Below, in pieces: positions 17,182-24,984 of a stretch of DNA of 64,000 nucleotides. The notes below the pieces were generated by a model that was given only the letters and a program-made list of their open reading frames with translations, ran no database searches and had not been told where the DNA came from. The DNA is from an uncultured Desulfuromusa sp. (GTDB taxonomy: Bacteria > Desulfobacterota > Desulfuromonadia > Desulfuromonadales > Geopsychrobacteraceae): the NCBI RefSeq assembly GCF_963675815.1, contig NZ_OY776574.1, positions 366,001 to 430,000 on the forward strand. The letters run 5' to 3'. Numbering within the stretch: position 1 is the stretch's first letter; the number at the start of each line of letters is the position of its first letter. The position numbers and the translations under genes were made by a program.

Positions 17182-17199
17182 GCAAGTCTTTGCTTGACT
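17182..17199 (+). repeat. REP-like motif, copy 3 (variant)
   Basis: GCAAGTCTTTGCTTGACT, a variant with an internal CAAG/CTTG dyad, 26 nt after copy 2. Confidence 0.4.
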
Positions 17200-17344
17200 C
17201 ATCTGGCGGAAGAAATTCCGGAGGCATAATACTAGATTAGGAAAATGAGTATTATATCCTCGGAATTATGCTCAGCTTTATCAACATCCCAATCTTTAAA
17301 AAAATGGGTACTTGGAATATCGCGTCGAAAGAACACTTCGCGGC

Positions 17345-17379
17345 TTGACGGTTGACCTGTTTGCGGACTATATTTAGTC
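17345..17379 (+). promoter_or_regulatory. Promoter and dyad of the toxin-antitoxin operon
   Basis: TTGACG (17345-17350), 18-nt spacer, TATATT (17369-17374). GACTA/TAGTC (17366-17379) forms an inverted repeat straddling the -10 and is a likely autorepression operator for the Phd/YefM-type antitoxin (inference). Confidence 0.5.
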
Positions 17380-17397
17380 TCATGAAGGAGAATGGAC

Positions 17398-17676
17398 ATG
17401 AAGCTATCGAGTCAAATCAAACCGATCAGTTACCTGAAAGCCCATGCCGCAGAAATCGTGCGCAATATGCCAGAGCAAGGTGAACCCTTGATTATCACTC
17501 AGAATGGTGAAGCCAAGGTCGTGATGCAGGGCATCGAAAGCTATGAGCAAACCCAGGAGACCATGGCTCTTTTGAAGATTCTTGCACTCGGCTCGCGTCA
17601 GATTGAGGAAGGCAAAGTCCAGCCCGCCGGTGATGTCATTCAGCGGCTTCGGGGTAGGAACAAGGGTCAGGTATGA
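17398..17676 (+). CDS. Phd/YefM-family antitoxin
   Basis: 92-residue antitoxin. The start is ATG 17398, 7 nt after AAGGAG; the ATG at 17392 is too close. The N-terminal region QIKPISYLKAHAAEIVRN...GEPLIITQNGEAKVVMQGIESYEQ is the Phd/YefM DNA-binding and dimerisation fold. The C-terminal tail (about 60-92), EEGKVQPAGDVIQRLRG, should bind and mask the toxin. Its stop overlaps the toxin ATG by 4 nt (ATGA), so production is coupled. It probably represses its own promoter through the dyad at 17366-17379. Confidence 0.85.
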   Translation: MKLSSQIKPISYLKAHAAEIVRNMPEQGEPLIITQNGEAKVVMQGIESYEQTQETMALLKILALGSRQIEEGKVQPAGDVIQRLRGRNKGQV

Positions 17677-17999
17677 CCTTCCAGATATTTCTGACCGACG
17701 ATGCTTCAGGGGATTTGGAGGAGTTGTACAACTACATTGCATCCCACGACGCACCGGGGAAAGCGGATTACGTTCTCGATCAAATAGAGAAGGTCTTTTC
17801 GAGCCTCTGCGAGAACCCGGAACGAGGGGTTTATCCAAAAGAACTGCTGGCTATTGGGCTTCGCGAATACCGTGAGATATTTTTCAAGCCCTACCGCATC
17901 ATCTATCGAATCATGGCTGATAATGTTTATATCATGGTGATTGCCGATGGCCGCCGCGATATGCAGACGTTATTGCAACGACGTTTATTGCAGGCATAA
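17673..17999 (+). CDS. ParE/RelE-family toxin
   Basis: 108-residue toxin of the RelE/ParE superfamily. FQIFLTDDASGDLEELYNYI (residues 3-22) is the typical N-terminal strand-helix. YREIFFKPYRIIYRIMADNVYIMVIADGRRDM (about 68-99) is the C-terminal sheet with the R-x-I-Y-R element and the D-G-R-R-D-M ending that favours the ParE branch (gyrase inhibitor) over the ribosome-dependent RelE branch. The exact target is not certain. It overlaps the antitoxin by 4 nt. The second repeat copy follows 70 nt downstream. Confidence 0.85.
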   Translation: MTFQIFLTDDASGDLEELYNYIASHDAPGKADYVLDQIEKVFSSLCENPERGVYPKELLAIGLREYREIFFKPYRIIYRIMADNVYIMVIADGRRDMQTLLQRRLLQA

Positions 18000-18030
18000 T
18001 CTGGCGAAGTGAAAGACTTCTAGAGAGGGA

Positions 18031-18048
18031 TCAAGTCTGCCCTGGACT
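18031..18048 (+). repeat. REP-like motif, copy 4
   Basis: TCAAGTCTGCCCTGGACT, 32 nt after the toxin stop and immediately upstream of repeat copy B. The flanking sequence down to the repeat core is also shared with copy C. Confidence 0.5.
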
Positions 18049-18071
18049 CTTATTGCCAAGATTTCGTCATC

Positions 18072-18295
18072 TGCCCCCTTATACCGGCGCTGTAGCGGAG
18101 TAAAACGGCGATGAGATAAGCGAGGAATGTCTGAGGGGTTGCAAACCCCGAGTTTTGCGAGCGCATCGGCGGTTTGCGGAGCGCAAGGAACCTGCCTTGG
18201 CAGGCGCGGGTATTGGGGCGACTTCTTTTGGATACTTTTCTATGTCGCGATAGAAAAGTATCTCGTCTGGCGGGACGAAACCCGCCGGTCTTCTT
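18072..18295. repeat. Dispersed structured repeat, copy B
   Basis: 224 nt, about 95% identical by eye to copy A 15495-15718. It contains the same hairpins: GGGGTTGCAAACCCC, CCTGCCTTGGCAGG, ACTTTTCTATGTCGCGATAGAAAAGT as a perfect 10-bp stem, and GGCGGG/CCCGCC. It lacks the long 3' extension of copy A. The rest of the gap to 18500 has no recognised feature. Confidence 0.75.
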
Positions 18296-18500
18296 AGGTC
18301 AGTTATCACAAAGCATTCACTGCGGTAAGACAGTCCCTGCAACCGATCATATCCCCGAAAAAATAAAGAAAATCAGTTATAGTTTTAAGAGATCACTAGC
18401 AGATCACTTGAACAGATCTTATATGTTGCCACGCGTCCGCCCCGCTCGTACATCACCATATAAGTCAGCTCTGTTCAACAGTTAGACGGAAACCTTTTTA

Positions 18501-19156
18501 GTGAATGGTCGTGAGATGATTGAAACTGCAAGCTTAGCCTTGGCTACCTTCTTCGCAACGATTGGTCCAATCGACGTTGTTGCTGTTTTTGCTGCACTGA
18601 CGGCGACTAGAACGGTAGAGCATAAGCGATCGATGGCTATCCGCGCGACGCTGGTTGCTTCCATAATTCTGGTCACATTTGCCCTTATTGGTGAGTTTCC
18701 CTTGGCAAGTCTCGGTATTTCACTCGCTGCATTGAGAACAGCCGGTGGAATATTACTGTTACTCATTGGAATTGATATGGTTTTCGCACGCTCATCCGGC
18801 GGGACTTCGACGACAGATGAAGAAGAACGCGAAGCGACATTAAAACAGGATATTTCTATCTTCCCGATAGCTACGCCACTCATAGCGGGTCCTGGTGCTA
18901 TGGGGGCTGCCATCCTATTGATGGCAAATAGGCAAATACAGAAGGGGATCTAACCCTGCAGGTCATTGTTGTTGCATCGCTTCTGGCCGTATTGTTCCTC
19001 ACAGGAATCACATTGTTGCTTGCAAGCAAAATTCACCAGTTTCTCGGCGTCACTGGCATGCATGTTATAAGTCGAATTATGGGTGTTTTACTTTCTTCTT
19101 TGGCAGTTCAGTTCATTTTTGATGGTATTAAGCAAAGCGGCCTATTTGGAATCTGA
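18501..19156 (+). pseudogene. marC: marC family membrane protein gene, frameshifted
   Basis: The MarC/UPF0056 family are inner-membrane proteins of about 200-220 aa with six membrane segments and unclear function. The first part (GTG 18501, or ATG 18516, to 18953) gives IGPIDVVAVFAALTA, the central SSGGTSTTDEEE loop and FPIATPLIAGPGAMGAAILLMA, then stops. A direct tandem copy of GGCAAATA (18923-18930 and 18931-18938) shifts the frame. Reading on from 18932 gives ANTEGDLTLQV and then VASLLAVLFLTGITLLLASK and ISRIMGVLLSSLAVQFIFDG to a TGA at 19156, which completes the family's C-terminus. Deleting one 8-mer would restore a full protein. It is either a recent mutation, a slippage switch or a sequencing error. 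Confidence 0.85.
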
Positions 19157-19596
19157 CTGCAAACTTAAAACCATCCAGCCAGGGCATCCAAGCGACAAAA
19201 AACCAAGAGACCAAGCACTTGCCTTCTGAAATTAGTACTATCTTCCCGAATGGCAGCCAAAATAATCACGACCATGTTAAAACAGCTCAATACCGACATT
19301 TTACCGAACTTTTCTGTCATCTTGACAACGCACAAATTGGTGATAAATTTCAAATAACAGGAAAAAAACATTCTGAAAGACCAAACTGTTCGAAAGGACA
19401 GGGCGGAAAATTACGGGTCTTTCTTCAAACATTTCAAGACAGCCGAACTGTTCATAGGAGATATCCGTGAGGCAGATTCGGTTTTTTTATTTTCAACTAA
19501 CAGAAGACCCGTTAAGAACGTAGAAGGTGGTGATAATTCAGATTGAAATGATCAGGTTTTGCTATCAAATAATATTTAATTGAAGGGAGAGTCGTT
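19157..19596. other. Intergenic stretch with a terminator-like hairpin
   Basis: No convincing gene. An 83-codon frame at 19219-19470 has no family features and no ribosome binding site. CCGAACTG (19443-19450) pairs with CAGATTCGG (19473-19481, one bulge) followed by a run of seven T, giving a plus-strand terminator for marC or an unknown transcript. Confidence 0.45.
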
Positions 19597-20946
19597 ATGC
19601 AAAAAACATGGATTAGGTTTCTCGCTATAGTTGCCGTTGTCCTATTGCCTCTAGGGATGTTTGGTTGTTGTGTCTTTGACGATGATGATGACGATAACTC
19701 TAGACCAAGCATTGATGAACTTCTGCCGGGACTTGAGGTCAGCGTCGATGCCCTTTCTTTTGCCCCCGAGGTCACAGAACTGGAAGTAACTCTCACCAAT
19801 AGCGGGGAGGTCGACTTGGCTTGGGATTTAACCGATGCCCCCGCTTGGCTGGATATTTCAGAAGAAACCGGTCAACTGGACGTTGGCTCATCCCTCACCT
19901 TGACTATCAGTGTTAACCGGGCTGGGCTGGCAGATAATACCTATACAGGAGACCTCATTATTGATACGGATTATGAGGGTGTGACAGCAACCATCCCCAT
20001 TACCATGATCGTGCTCAGTAATTCTGTTGCTACTCTGCCACTGCTCAAAACTGGTTTGACGGAGAGTTACGATGAGGACGGTGTTCTCGATTCTGAGATC
20101 AGGGACGATGGCTACTGGCAGGCGGGTCTGGATTTCAGCTATACCGACAATGAAGACGGAACCATAACCGACAATGTCACCGGCCTGAACTGGATGCAAA
20201 GTAACTCGATTGATGAGTTCACGTATGCAGATGCAGAAGATTACTGCAGTACTCTGACTGTGGATGAAGGTGGCTGGAGAATTCCCAATATTTATGAGTA
20301 TTATACGATTTTTAATTTCTCTGAGGAAAATCCCGCTATAAATCATGACTGGTTCGATGGGTCAAGCGGATACTATTGGACCAGCACTTCAACCTACGAT
20401 TGGTCGGGCCAAGTCTGGACGGTTCGTGAACCCTATGCTGACGATGATCCTTTTGATTCAGTAACTGGTTCAAACTACGTTCGTTGTGTCAAGGGTGATT
20501 CTCTCGAGCCTCCGGCAACTGATCGCTTTGTAGACAACGGTTCAGATACGGTACTTGACAAATGGACAGGTCTGGTCTGGGAAGCCGCCAGTCATCATAA
20601 CGGAGAGACAGGATATACCTGGGAAGAGGCTATTACTTATTGCGAAAACAAAACAACAGCGGGACTGGAGTGGCACTTGCCCAACGTCAAGCAGATACAG
20701 TCATTGATGGCAAAAGATGCCGCAGAACCAGCTATAAACACTGATTTCTTTACAAACGATAGCTATACCTTGTGGAGTTCATCGACCGATGCCTATACAA
20801 ACGGCGGCACTATGGAGCTAGCATGGGCAGTTAGTGTGGGGGGATATGGTGATTTTGTACTGGCAGGGATATTCAAAGACAGCAACTCTGATGATGGTAG
20901 TAACCCGATGGGGGCCCGTTGCGTATCTTGGCCAACGGAAGAATAA
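19597..20946 (+). CDS. Lipoprotein with BACON-like domain and two DUF1566 domains
   Basis: 449-residue exported protein. The signal peptide ends in GMFGC (Cys24), a probable lipobox, followed by a six-aspartate run (about 28-33). Residues about 45-145 (LSFAPEVTELEVTLTNSGEV...PAWLDISEETGQL) fit a BACON-type Ig-like domain. Two DUF1566 repeats follow: DGTITDNVTGLNWMQ with WRIPNIYEYYTI (about 185-300), and DTVLDKWTGLVWEAA with WHLPNVKQIQSL (about 320-445). Such proteins sit on the cell surface and are often linked to glycan binding or environmental interaction, but have no defined activity. It has its own ribosome binding site (GAAGGGAGAG) and a strong terminator after the stop. Confidence 0.8.
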   Translation: MQKTWIRFLAIVAVVLLPLGMFGCCVFDDDDDDNSRPSIDELLPGLEVSVDALSFAPEVTELEVTLTNSGEVDLAWDLTDAPAWLDISEETGQLDVGSSLTLTISVNRAGLADNTYTGDLIIDTDYEGVTATIPITMIVLSNSVATLPLLKTGLTESYDEDGVLDSEIRDDGYWQAGLDFSYTDNEDGTITDNVTGLNWMQSNSIDEFTYADAEDYCSTLTVDEGGWRIPNIYEYYTIFNFSEENPAINHDWFDGSSGYYWTSTSTYDWSGQVWTVREPYADDDPFDSVTGSNYVRCVKGDSLEPPATDRFVDNGSDTVLDKWTGLVWEAASHHNGETGYTWEEAITYCENKTTAGLEWHLPNVKQIQSLMAKDAAEPAINTDFFTNDSYTLWSSSTDAYTNGGTMELAWAVSVGGYGDFVLAGIFKDSNSDDGSNPMGARCVSWPTEE

Positions 20947-20980
20947 AAGCGTTCAGCGAATGCATCTTCTGCCATCATAA

Positions 20981-21018
20981 AAAACAGCCTCCCGGAAAAA
21001 ATATCAGGAGGCTGTTTT
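20981..21018. terminator. Bidirectional terminator after the DUF1566 lipoprotein gene
   Basis: AAAACAGCCTCC (20981-20992) and GGAGGCTGTTTT (21007-21018) form a perfect 12-bp stem with A- and T-tracts on both sides. Confidence 0.85.
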
Positions 21019-21055
21019 ACAATTAGGAGAATTCCGAACCGAAGAAGGTAGAGGA

Positions 21056-21073
21056 TCAAGTCTACCTTTGACT
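21056..21073 (+). repeat. REP-like motif, copy 5
   Basis: TCAAGTCTACCTTTGACT, directly upstream of repeat copy C. Confidence 0.5.
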
Positions 21074-21096
21074 CTTATTTCCACGAGTTCGTTATA

Positions 21097-21319
21097 TGCC
21101 CCCTTATGCCAGCGCTGTAGCGGAGCAAAACGGCGATGAAATAAGCGAGGAATATCTGAGGGGGTTGAAAACCCCGAGTTTTGCGAGCGCATCACCGATT
21201 TGCGCAGCGGCAGGAACCCGCCTTGGCAGGCGCGGCTATGGGGGGATCTCTTTTCGAAGCTGTTCTATGTCACAATAGAAAAGTCTCTCCTGGCGGGACA
21301 AGACCCTCCGGTCGTCCTT
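21097..21319. repeat. Dispersed structured repeat, copy C
   Basis: 223 nt, more diverged than A and B (estimated 80-85% by eye) but collinear end to end. Stem positions such as CCGCCTTGGCAGGCG are kept, partly by paired changes; others have decayed. Confidence 0.7.
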
Positions 21320-21359
21320 GATCATAAGCAAGAAAATTTTCGATTGGGTGGAAATGAGG

Positions 21360-21660
21360 CTGTATGCCGCTTCGCAACCTTCCTTTAGTTAAATCCTGTC
21401 GAAATCTCCCTCCCCCCCGCTTACATCCGTAAACAGGGTTGGTGTAAACTACCCCTGTGGCACAAGCCATATGTAAAAAACGTCCCGCTGTCCGGTACCA
21501 CCGGATAAACGGTGAACAGCACCGAAGGGTGATCTTTCGGCATAGCCCGGACGGCAAGCCCGTGCGTTGCCTGTAACAGGTAACGCCGTAACCGAAATCA
21601 TGGAGTTGGCAGACCGATTATGGACCTCATAACGGCCTGCAGAAAAACTCTGATTCACAT
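21360..21660 (+). ncRNA. Structured 5' leader upstream of the superoxide dismutase gene
   Basis: About 300 nt with no reading frame but dense pairing. ACAGGG (21433-21438) pairs with CCCTGT (21453-21458). GTCCGG (21490-21495) pairs with CCGGAC (21547-21552), enclosing CACCG/CGGTG, CACC-GAAG-GGTG and CCGAA/TTCGG. GCGTTGCCTG (21564-21573) and CAGGTAACGC (21577-21586) form a 10-bp hairpin with one G-U pair. It matches no riboswitch I know. It may be a regulatory leader for sodA or an independent RNA. Confidence 0.4.
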
Positions 21661-21675
21661 TTGAAGGAGTCTTTT

Positions 21676-22278
21676 ATGTCTTACTCTTTACCTGAACTCC
21701 CCTACAGCTACGCGGCACTGGAACCACACATTGATGCCCGGACCATGGAAATCCACCACACCAAGCATCACCAGGCCTACATCACCAATGTCAACAAAGC
21801 TCTGGAAGGCTCACAACTGGCCAGTCTGCCGGTCGAAGAACTGATTACGCGCCTGGACGAGGTACCCGAAACGGTCCGCACTGCCGTGCGCAACAATGGC
21901 GGCGGCCACGCCAACCACAGCCTGTTCTGGAACCTGCTCAGCCCGGAAGGCGGCGGCAAACCGGACGGTTCTCTGGCTTCGGCGATCGATAAGGAACTGG
22001 GCGGCTTCGACACCTTCAAAGAAGCTTTCAGTCAGGCAGCGATGACCCGCTTCGGCAGCGGTTGGGCCTGGCTGAGCCGGACTCCGCAGGGGAAACTGGT
22101 CGTTGAAAGTACACCTAACCAGGATAACCCACTGATGAACGGCAACACCCCGATTCTGGGGTTGGATGTCTGGGAACACGCCTACTACCTGCATTACCAG
22201 AACCGACGTGCCGATTACGTCAGTGCGTTCTTCAACGTCATCAATTGGCAGGAGGTCGAGCGGCTATACCGAGGCTGA
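21676..22278 (+). CDS. sodA: Superoxide dismutase, Mn type
   Basis: Converts superoxide to oxygen and hydrogen peroxide in the cytoplasm; 200 aa. The start is ATG 21676 with AAGGAG 7 nt upstream. LPELPYSYAALEPHIDARTM and HHTKHH carry the first histidine ligand, GGGHANHSLFW the second, and LDVWEHAYYLHYQNRR the Asp and last His. GG before HANHS and NQDNPLM (outer-sphere Gln-Asp) match E. coli MnSOD rather than FeSOD, so Mn or cambialistic use is likely. No signal peptide. A long structured leader precedes it and a strong terminator follows. It is surrounded by repeat copies C and D, so it may have moved with them. Confidence 0.92.
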   Translation: MSYSLPELPYSYAALEPHIDARTMEIHHTKHHQAYITNVNKALEGSQLASLPVEELITRLDEVPETVRTAVRNNGGGHANHSLFWNLLSPEGGGKPDGSLASAIDKELGGFDTFKEAFSQAAMTRFGSGWAWLSRTPQGKLVVESTPNQDNPLMNGNTPILGLDVWEHAYYLHYQNRRADYVSAFFNVINWQEVERLYRG

Positions 22279-22305
22279 CCATTTGTCCGATCGATCACAA
22301 CACGC

Positions 22306-22334
22306 AAAAGCCACCCTAAAACGGGGTGGCTTTT
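22306..22334 (+). terminator. Terminator of sodA
   Basis: AAAAGCCACCC (22306-22316) pairs with GGGTGGCTTTT (22324-22334), 27 nt after the sodA stop. Confidence 0.85.
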
Positions 22335-22384
22335 GTTATGCAACAATGGCTCTTTTGGACGCAAACTCTGGAAGACTAAATTGG

Positions 22385-22590
22385 TGCCACCCCTTCCCCT
22401 CATACCAGCGCTGTAGCGGAGCAAAACGGCGATGATACAAGCGAAGAATGTTTGCGAGGTTACAAACCCCGAGTTTTGCGAGCGCATTGTCGGTCTGCTG
22501 CCATCGGTCACATGAACGATTTATCGGAAAACTCAGAAACACAATTTAATAACCGACAAAGTCGCGGGATTGCGGTCTGTTTGTCTCTAT
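22385..22590. repeat. Dispersed structured repeat, copy D (internally deleted)
   Basis: The 5' part (22385-22490, GCGCTGTAGCGGAGCAAAAC to GCGAGCGCAT) matches copies A-C. It then jumps to sequence matching copy A's 3' extension (AACGATTTATCGG, then GACAAAGTCGCGGGATTGCGG). Against copy A about 115 nt of the middle are missing. Confidence 0.65.
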
Positions 22591-22860
22591 TCTTTTCTTC
22601 TCTCATAGCCAAACAGTGTAGGACTCTTGTAGTCATCAGGCTTGTTTTCCATCCATCTAATGATATTCTTGTTATCCGTGACACAACTTATAATGCGCGA
22701 TTGCTTCTACGATCACCTCCCAAAGGAGACAGCGATGAAATTAATAACAATTGCGTTTGCACTTTAAGCCATTTTAATTTTTACTGGCTGCAGTAAAGAG
22801 GAAGAAAAAGCCGTTCAGGTCACTAAGCAGGCCAAAGAAAAGGTTGCTCAGGTGGCAGAA

Positions 22861-22891
22861 CAGGGGCGTGACCTTTTCGCGCCCCTGTTTT
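22861..22891 (+). terminator. Hairpin with T-tract inside the lipoprotein remnant
   Basis: CAGGGGCG (22861-22868) pairs with CGCCCCTG (22880-22887), followed by TTTTAT. It is probably the terminator of the small lipoprotein gene. Confidence 0.65.
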
Positions 22892-22912
22892 ATAGAAACA
22901 CCGGGCTTCTGG

Positions 22913-22945
22913 CATCAGTCACGAGAACGCTTTATCGGTCAAACT
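22913..22945. repeat. Solo fragment of the structured repeat
   Basis: CATCAGTCACGAGAACGCTTTATCGGTCAAAC matches copy A at about 15721-15751 (key shared block AGAACGCTTTATCG) without the repeat core. It is a stranded end, probably left by deletion. Confidence 0.45.
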
Positions 22946-23053
22946 CTGAGATGTGATTCAGTTACAAATAAAGTCATAACTTTTACCTGACTGGTGCGAT
23001 CAGTTTTGTTGTTGGCAGACACCTTTTCATTTTAAATTAACCCTGGAGGTAAC

Positions 23054-23305
23054 ATGGATATCATTAGCTTAATCATATTCTTAGCTGTTGGCGCTTTGGC
23101 TGGATGGCTTGCTGGCATCATCATGAAAGGAAGAGGGTTTGGTGCCATAGGCAATATTGTTGTGGGAATTGTTGGTGCAGTCTTGGGTGGTTATGTCTTC
23201 GGTTTTCTCGGCATAACAACAGGCAGCCTATTAGGCTCCATAGTTATGGCGACTATTGGCGCTGTTATTTTATTATTTCTGATAAGCTTAGTTAAGAAGA
23301 TCTAG
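23054..23305 (+). CDS. GlsB/YeaQ/YmgE-family membrane stress protein
   Basis: 83-residue inner-membrane protein of the transglycosylase-associated family. Three hydrophobic segments carry glycine-rich repeats: LAVGALAGWLAGIIMKGRGFG, IVVGIVGAVLGGYVFGFLG and IVMATIGAVILLFLISL. CCTGGAGG lies 7 nt before the ATG. Members respond to general or envelope stress; the molecular role is unknown. It is followed 50 nt later by ywbE, and the two may be co-transcribed. Confidence 0.88.
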   Translation: MDIISLIIFLAVGALAGWLAGIIMKGRGFGAIGNIVVGIVGAVLGGYVFGFLGITTGSLLGSIVMATIGAVILLFLISLVKKI

Positions 23306-23355
23306 TTTAAAGGTTCCAGTGACACCAGTTCAGCGACAGAATATAGGAAAACAAA

Positions 23356-23562
23356 ATGGATGGTAAAAATCGTTCAGATATTGCAACAGGGTTAGAAGTA
23401 AAAATTGTTCTCAAAAAAGACCAGAGATCTGGCAACCTAACAAAAGGGATTATCAAAGATATTTTGACCAATTCCCCTTTTCATCCACATGGAATTAAGG
23501 TTCGACTGGAAAGTGGCGATGTCGGCAGAGTCAAAGAAATAATAGCGTTAAATAATCACTAA
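23356..23562 (+). CDS. ywbE: YwbE-family protein
   Basis: 68-residue soluble protein matching the YwbE/DUF2196 family across its length: GLEVKIVLKKDQRSGNLTKG (13-32), then ILTNSPFHPHGIKVRL and GDVGRV. Function is unknown; the KOW-like, basic small beta fold suggests nucleic-acid association (inference). The ribosome binding site is weak (AGGAAAAC). Confidence 0.85.
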   Translation: MDGKNRSDIATGLEVKIVLKKDQRSGNLTKGIIKDILTNSPFHPHGIKVRLESGDVGRVKEIIALNNH

Positions 23563-23694
23563 TTCTTACCTTGCTTGTGGCCATCAAAGATAATAAAACA
23601 TTCAATGCCTATTTGACTTTCATCCGACCAGAGCAACAGATATGATCTGCCCTGTCTGGTTGCGTAGAACCAATGTTCCCCCCAGAGGATCCTC

Positions 23695-24939
23695 ATGTCA
23701 AACCAGACAGTTTCAAAACAATCCTTATTGCGGCTTTTTCTGCCATTCGGTCTCGGTTACTTCGTTTCCTACTTATTTCGTACGGTCAACGCAGTTATCG
23801 CCCCTGATCTGGTTGCCGATCTCGGGATCAATGCGGCTGATCTGGGTTTACTGACCTCTGCCTATTTTTTCACATTTGCTGCATTTCAACTTCCACTGGG
23901 CGTTTTACTTGATCGCTTCGGTCCACGCCGGGTTGAGTCCGGACTGTTGTTGATCGCTGCAACCGGGGCATTGATTTTCTCTCAGGCAGAGACACTGTCC
24001 GGAGTGATTCTTGGACGTGCACTGATCGGCCTTGGGGTCTCTGCTTGCCTGATGGCAGCCTTTAAAGCCTTTGCCAGTTGGTTGCCAAGGGAGAGGCTCC
24101 CTTTAGCAAACGGAATCCAGATGATGTCCGGGGGATTAGGTGCGCTGACCGCAACAACCCCGGTGCAGGCGGCACTCCAGATTACTGATTGGCGCGGTGT
24201 TTTTATCTGTCTCGCTGCGATCTCTTTGCTGGTAGCCATTGTGGTTTTTTTTGTTGTCCCGAATCAGCCCCAGGATAAAAAACCTGAAAATTTTACTGAG
24301 CAGCTACAAGGTTTGCAGAGGGTCTTGACCAACCGCCATTTCTGGCAGATTGCACCCTGGGCTTTTACTGCACAGGCGGCCTATCTTTCGGTACAGGGCC
24401 TTTGGACCGGGCCATGGTTACGGGATGTTGCCGGTTTGGGCCGGGATGAGACTGCCCAAATTCTCTGGTGGATCGCTATTGCTATGATCGCCGGGTACCT
24501 GACTCTGGGACGTTTAGCTGAGCAGTTAGCAAAAAAAGGGATCCGTCCCGTAGTCGTCGCTTCGCTTGGGATGTCGCTGTTTATTGTCGTTCAGTTGTTG
24601 CTTGTTTTGTTGCCGCAATACAACCGGGTACTCTGGCTCGGGTTCGGTTTTTTAGGCACTTCCTGCATCTTGCCTTATGCCGTCCTTTCCCAGTTTTTTC
24701 CACCACAGTTAACCGGACGTTGCAACACCTCTCTCAATCTTCTGGTCTTTGTCGGCGCTTTTTCTGCCCAGTGGTTGATCGGTGGGATCATTGGTTTATG
24801 GCCAACCAATGCATCCGGGGGATATTCTCCCGCTGGCTATCAAGCAGCTTTTCTTTTTCTGATTGCTTGTCAGGTGGTTGCAGCAATTTGGTACTGGCTA
24901 GCGGGAAAATGGATCAGTGCAAAAGATCAATCGATGTAA
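23695..24939 (+). CDS. MFS transporter
   Basis: 414-residue integral membrane protein with 12 predicted segments. The major-facilitator signature between segments 2 and 3 reads GVLLDRFGPRRVESG (about 64-78). The first segment (LFLPFGLGYFVSYLFRTVNA) and GRALIGLGVSACLMAAFKAF resemble the sugar-phosphate/nitrate-like uncharacterised MFS group of proteobacteria. AGAGGA lies before the ATG. The substrate is unknown. It is a single gene, convergent with tesA. Confidence 0.85.
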   Translation: MSNQTVSKQSLLRLFLPFGLGYFVSYLFRTVNAVIAPDLVADLGINAADLGLLTSAYFFTFAAFQLPLGVLLDRFGPRRVESGLLLIAATGALIFSQAETLSGVILGRALIGLGVSACLMAAFKAFASWLPRERLPLANGIQMMSGGLGALTATTPVQAALQITDWRGVFICLAAISLLVAIVVFFVVPNQPQDKKPENFTEQLQGLQRVLTNRHFWQIAPWAFTAQAAYLSVQGLWTGPWLRDVAGLGRDETAQILWWIAIAMIAGYLTLGRLAEQLAKKGIRPVVVASLGMSLFIVVQLLLVLLPQYNRVLWLGFGFLGTSCILPYAVLSQFFPPQLTGRCNTSLNLLVFVGAFSAQWLIGGIIGLWPTNASGGYSPAGYQAAFLFLIACQVVAAIWYWLAGKWISAKDQSM

Positions 24940-24984
24940 AAATCGGCGGAAATACGACTTAAAGGGGCAATCTTCCTGCCGAGA

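Larger units (their letters stand above)
22735..22956 (+). pseudogene. Small lipoprotein gene interrupted by an in-frame stop
   Basis: ATG 22735 has a strong AAAGGAGA site and reads MKLITIAFAL, then TAA (22765-22767). It continues in the same frame AILIFTGCSKEEEKAVQV and TKQAKEKVAQVAEQ, an obvious lipoprotein signal with TGC lipobox and a short charged helix. A single base change in the stop would restore it. After AEQ the frame runs into a strong hairpin (CAGGGGCG/CGCCCCTG, 22861-22887) with a T-tract, then into repeat-derived sequence, ending at 22956, so the original C-terminus has probably also been lost. It is either a decayed gene, a readthrough case or a sequence error. Confidence 0.65.

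Noticed and set aside
19219..19470. 83-codon plus-strand frame after marC
   Set aside because: No ribosome binding site, no domain pattern, and its end runs into a terminator-like hairpin.
15495..22590. Repeat copies considered as a CRISPR array
   Set aside because: The units are about 225 bp, 1-3 kb apart, with genes between them and no short regular spacers.
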